Part shown: positions 6,067-8,497 of the stretch, one piece after another
How the letters are laid out: every line of letters begins with the position of its first letter
Numbering within the stretch: the first letter of the stretch is position 1
Assembly: GCA_946478675.1 (NCBI GenBank)
Contig: CAMLEF010000199.1
Span: 1 to 8,497, forward strand
Source: an uncultured Flavobacteriales bacterium
GTDB taxonomy: Bacteria > Bacteroidota > Bacteroidia > Palsa-965
Reading direction: 5' to 3'
DNA length: 8,497 bases
Translations under genes and position numbers: made by a program
Notes under the pieces: generated by a model
The model's database searches: none
Told to the model about the DNA's origin: nothing
Seen by the model: the letters and a program-made list of their open reading frames with translations, nothing else

Positions 6067-6095
6067 CGGCCAATACAAAACCTGCACACTTTCCC

Positions 6096-8497
6096 ATGAA
6101 AAAATTGCACTCTCTTTTTTTGCTGCTCGTGTTCTTGTCGGCAAGCTTCTCGCTGTCCGCACAAATGACCACGTTCCGCTTCAGCTACGATGTCGGCCTC
6201 TTCGACATTTCCGGCGGCATGGTCCAGACACCTGCCGGCGAATTCGTCGTTGCCGGACTGAACAACTCGGTCGGTCCGTATTACGGCAACGCTTTCAAGA
6301 TCGATGCGAACGGCAACGTCGTTTGGGCGAAAGCCTACAACGCCGGCTTCGCTACCAACTTCGCCGACATTAAAAACGTGAGCACCGGCGGCTTCATCAT
6401 CACCGGTTCTTCCACCAGCGGCGGCGGCGGCGCTATTCTCGTTCGCCTCGACAACAGCGGCAACGTGCAATGGGCGTTCCGTTACCAGCTTCCCGATAAA
6501 CCGTCGGGCAACGCGTCGAACGAATACGGCAACGCAGTCATCGAAACGAGCGACGGCGGATTCCTCGTCGGCGGCGGTGTCGATTATTTCTGGGACGGCG
6601 TCAGCGCCAGCACCGTTGATACGACCAGCGCGTTCGGATTTAAAGTCGACGCGTCGGGCACGTTGCAGTGGGCGCGTGTGTGGACAATCGCAACAACGAA
6701 CCCGGACGAGCATTACATCAACGACGTAGCCGAATCAGCCGACGGTTATTTCTTCGTCGGACAATCTTCCGAAGGTTCCGGCACGCTCAGCAGCAACGGC
6801 GATTACCCGAGCAACGCACTGATCATTAAAACCAACACTTCGGGCACGCTGACGTATATACGACGCTGGGGCGCGGGCAATACTTCTTCGCAAGGCATCA
6901 ACTCCGCATTGCGGTTATCGACCGGCAACATCCTGCTCGGTGGTTTCGACGACGTGAACGCTTTTATGGTCAGCATCAGCGGCACCGGCAACGTTACGCC
7001 GACCGTCATCTTCAACCGTCGATTGAACGGAAGCATCTTCGGCAATACGTTCCTCCTGCAGGACATCATGGAAAATTCCGACGGCAACTATTCCATGGTC
7101 GGCACACAGCTGGCTTTCCTTTCGGTTTCGTTTAATACGATGTTCGGAAAGATCAACAGCTCGACCGGCGCGTGGATGTTCGGCAGAACGTATGCACCGA
7201 TCGGACTTTCCGCTATTCTCCCGGAAGGCGGACTCTGCAGCGACCAGGGCTACTACGTTTCCATGACCGATCAGCAAGCCGGCGGATTCAACTACAACAT
7301 TATCCGCACGAACACTTCCGGTCAAACGAACGACCCGACGAGTGGTTGTCCCGGCACCGCCATCACGCCCGGTCTCGGCACGGAATCCATCACGTTCACC
7401 ACGCCGACGAACACGGTGTATTCGATTACTACTTCTACGACACCCGCAATGACGGTCAGTTCCGTTACACCGACGATCGTGAACCAGACGCCCGTGCGCA
7501 CGCAGCATTGCCTGAATATTCCTTCGGCACTGAGCGCAACGGCCACGCACACGAACGTCAACTGTTTCGGTCAATGCACCGGCAGCGCAACGGCCAGCCC
7601 AAGCGGCGGCACACCGGGTTACACGTATTCATGGAATACCGCCCCGGTACAAACGGGCGCGACAGCAACGGGACTCTGCGCAGGCAACTACACCTGCACG
7701 ATCACCGACGCAGCATCAGCAACGACGACCGTAACCGTAGCAATCACGCAGCCGGCAGCCGCACTTTCCGCGAGCGTTCCTTCGGTGACGAACCTTTCCT
7801 GCAACAACGTTTGCAACGGCAGCGCAACAGCGTCGGCTTCCGGCGGAACGTCGGGCTATTCGTATTCCTGGAATACAACGCCGGTGCAGAATACCGCAAC
7901 CGCTTCCAACCTCTGCGCAGGCAACTACACCGTCACCGTCACGGATGCGAACAGCTGCACCACGACGCAGTCGATTGCCATCACACAACCTTCCGCGATC
8001 ACCGCAAGCGCAACATCGACGCCTTCCTCCTGCTCCGGCAACACCGGCACGGCCACTGCGAGCGCATCCGGCGGAACAGGATCGTTCACCTACAGCTGGG
8101 CACCGAGCGGAGGCACCAACGCAACCGCTACCAACCTCGCGCCCGGCAGCTACACGTGTACCATCACCGACGGCAACGGCTGCACGCAACAGGCGATCAC
8201 AACCGTCAACACGACGAGCGGCCCGACGGCAACCCTGCAATCGCAATCGGACGTTTCGTGTAACGGCGGAACGAACGGCAGCGCGACAGTGAACGCAACC
8301 GGCGGCGCAGGCAACTACACGTACAGCTGGTCGCCGAGCGGCGGAACGGGCGCAACAGCCAACAGCCTCCCCGCAGGCAACTATACGTGCACGATTACCG
8401 ATGGCGCAGGTTGCGTTACTTCACAAGCGGTAGCCATCACACCACCGACCGCGCTCACCGCATCTGCCTCTTCCACGCAAACCGGTTGTGTCAGCAG
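6096..8497 (+). CDS. Secreted SprB-repeat surface protein (adhesin/gliding-type), 3' end beyond the window
   Basis: An uninterrupted frame of 800 codons runs from ATG 6096 to the right edge. The product starts with a clear signal peptide (MKKLHSLFLLLVFLSASF, ending SLSAQ near residue 23). Residues about 35-400 hold roughly six beta-propeller-like units of the form 'D/E-x-GGF-hydrophobic-G ... K-D-x-x-G-x-hydrophobic-x-W'; the Trp is visible at residues 77, 126 and 192 and the later units are degenerate. Residues about 410-478 are a Thr/Ser-rich linker. From residue 479 there are SprB-type repeats of 75-78 residues: 479-556, 557-634, 635-711, 712-786, and a fifth from 787. Each has GSATA or GTATA, SGGT or TGGA, YxYSW and AGNYTCTITD-like segments. 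SprB of Flavobacterium johnsoniae is a giant cell-surface adhesin moved by the gliding machinery and secreted by type IX secretion. This protein probably ends in a type IX sorting domain outside the window. Two minus-strand frames and two plus-strand shadows overlap it. Confidence 0.92.
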   Translation, partial: MKKLHSLFLLLVFLSASFSLSAQMTTFRFSYDVGLFDISGGMVQTPAGEFVVAGLNNSVGPYYGNAFKIDANGNVVWAKAYNAGFATNFADIKNVSTGGFIITGSSTSGGGGAILVRLDNSGNVQWAFRYQLPDKPSGNASNEYGNAVIETSDGGFLVGGGVDYFWDGVSASTVDTTSAFGFKVDASGTLQWARVWTIATTNPDEHYINDVAESADGYFFVGQSSEGSGTLSSNGDYPSNALIIKTNTSGTLTYIRRWGAGNTSSQGINSALRLSTGNILLGGFDDVNAFMVSISGTGNVTPTVIFNRRLNGSIFGNTFLLQDIMENSDGNYSMVGTQLAFLSVSFNTMFGKINSSTGAWMFGRTYAPIGLSAILPEGGLCSDQGYYVSMTDQQAGGFNYNIIRTNTSGQTNDPTSGCPGTAITPGLGTESITFTTPTNTVYSITTSTTPAMTVSSVTPTIVNQTPVRTQHCLNIPSALSATATHTNVNCFGQCTGSATASPSGGTPGYTYSWNTAPVQTGATATGLCAGNYTCTITDAASATTTVTVAITQPAAALSASVPSVTNLSCNNVCNGSATASASGGTSGYSYSWNTTPVQNTATASNLCAGNYTVTVTDANSCTTTQSIAITQPSAITASATSTPSSCSGNTGTATASASGGTGSFTYSWAPSGGTNATATNLAPGSYTCTITDGNGCTQQAITTVNTTSGPTATLQSQSDVSCNGGTNGSATVNATGGAGNYTYSWSPSGGTGATANSLPAGNYTCTITDGAGCVTSQAVAITPPTALTASASSTQTGCVS
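7530..8497 (+). repeat. Tandem SprB-type repeat array (four full units and part of a fifth)
   Basis: Units start at 7530, 7764, 7998, 8229 and 8454, giving lengths of 234, 234, 231 and 225 nt. Protein identity is strongest around the YSW core and the AGNYTCTITD segment. At the DNA level the string TGCGCAGGCAACTACACC occurs in units 1 and 2, while other units encode the same residues with different codons. The array is therefore moderately diverged rather than freshly duplicated. Units 1 and 2 share the sub-type features CxxxC and LCAGNY; units 3 and 4 have APSGG- or SPSGG-type cores and end DGxGC. Confidence 0.88.

Larger units (their letters stand above)
5718..6095. other. Divergent intergenic region between PadR and the SprB-repeat protein
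   Basis: These 378 nt separate two divergently transcribed genes. The left end (5722-5777) carries the PadR promoter and hexamer array. The right end (6031-6095) carries the proposed promoter and short leader of the surface-protein gene. The middle, about 5780-6020, holds no ORF of credible length, no tRNA-like structure and only small hairpins (for example CCTTC-aaca-GAAGG at 5890-5903, too short for a terminator). The stretch 5925-5985 is AT-rich, which is common upstream of strongly expressed genes. Confidence 0.6.

Noticed and set aside
5955..6713. Minus-strand ORF of 252 codons opposite the surface-protein gene
   Set aside because: Antisense shadow caused by GC-rich third codon positions; no recognisable domain, and it overlaps the promoter and signal peptide of the real gene.
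7172..8263. Long plus-strand ORF of 363 codons
   Set aside because: It is a shadow in another frame of the SprB-repeat gene. The product is His/Arg/Asn-rich with no domain, whereas the frame starting at 6096 has a signal peptide and recognisable repeats.
7530..8497. Tandem repeats as a CRISPR-like or satellite array
   Set aside because: The repeats are about 225-234 nt, in frame, and encode a known protein repeat with synonymous variation, so they are coding.

Overview
The window reads as an accessory or ordinary chromosomal segment from a member of the Bacteroidota, probably an uncultured lineage with moderately GC-rich coding DNA. Several signs agree: a surface protein with tandem SprB-type repeats, a WG-repeat lipoprotein, a PadR regulator paired with a membrane protein carrying 'HWPGA' motifs as in GldL-like proteins, promoters of the TTTG / TAnnTTTG type, and no clear Shine-Dalgarno sequences. 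No rRNA, tRNA, CRISPR array, insertion sequence or integrase was seen. Gene names are family-level assignments from motifs read by eye; no database search was possible.

Layout. (1) 1-260, minus strand: the 5' end of a lipoprotein gene that runs off the left edge. (2) 384-4264, plus strand: a promoter, a 51-codon small ORF (tentative), then a tight three-gene operon: WG-repeat lipoprotein (633-1856), divergent Lgt-family membrane protein with a C-terminal extension (1866-2966), and AAA+ ATPase (2963-4264). The spacings are 9 nt and then a 4-nt ATGA overlap. (3) 4271-4302: a perfect 12-bp hairpin between convergent genes. (4) 4310-5717, minus strand: a PadR-type regulator and a HAAS-like/HWPGA membrane protein, overlapping by 8 nt. 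Their promoter lies within a 15-bp-phased set of ATACAT-like hexamers and practically abuts the ATG, suggesting a leaderless message. (5) 6096-8497, plus strand: an 800-codon open frame, unfinished at the right edge. It encodes a secreted protein with a signal peptide, a repeated beta-propeller-like region, a Thr/Ser-rich linker and four full SprB-type repeats plus the start of a fifth. This is the largest gene in the window, and it is easy to miss because it has no stop codon here.

How the genes may work together. The lipoprotein, Lgt-like protein and AAA+ protein are almost certainly co-expressed. The Lgt relative has Cys where classical Lgt has conserved Asn and Glu. The ATPase resembles the AAA+ proteins of contractile injection systems but has altered Walker B, sensor-1 and arginine-finger positions. 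The set is the best candidate here for an undescribed system: possibly a dedicated lipid-modifying enzyme, its substrate and a remodelling or regulatory ATPase. That function is inference. The PadR/membrane-protein pair looks like a self-contained envelope-sensing or regulatory unit. The SprB-repeat protein is likely a surface adhesin or gliding-type filament exported by the type IX secretion system, although its sorting domain would lie beyond the window.
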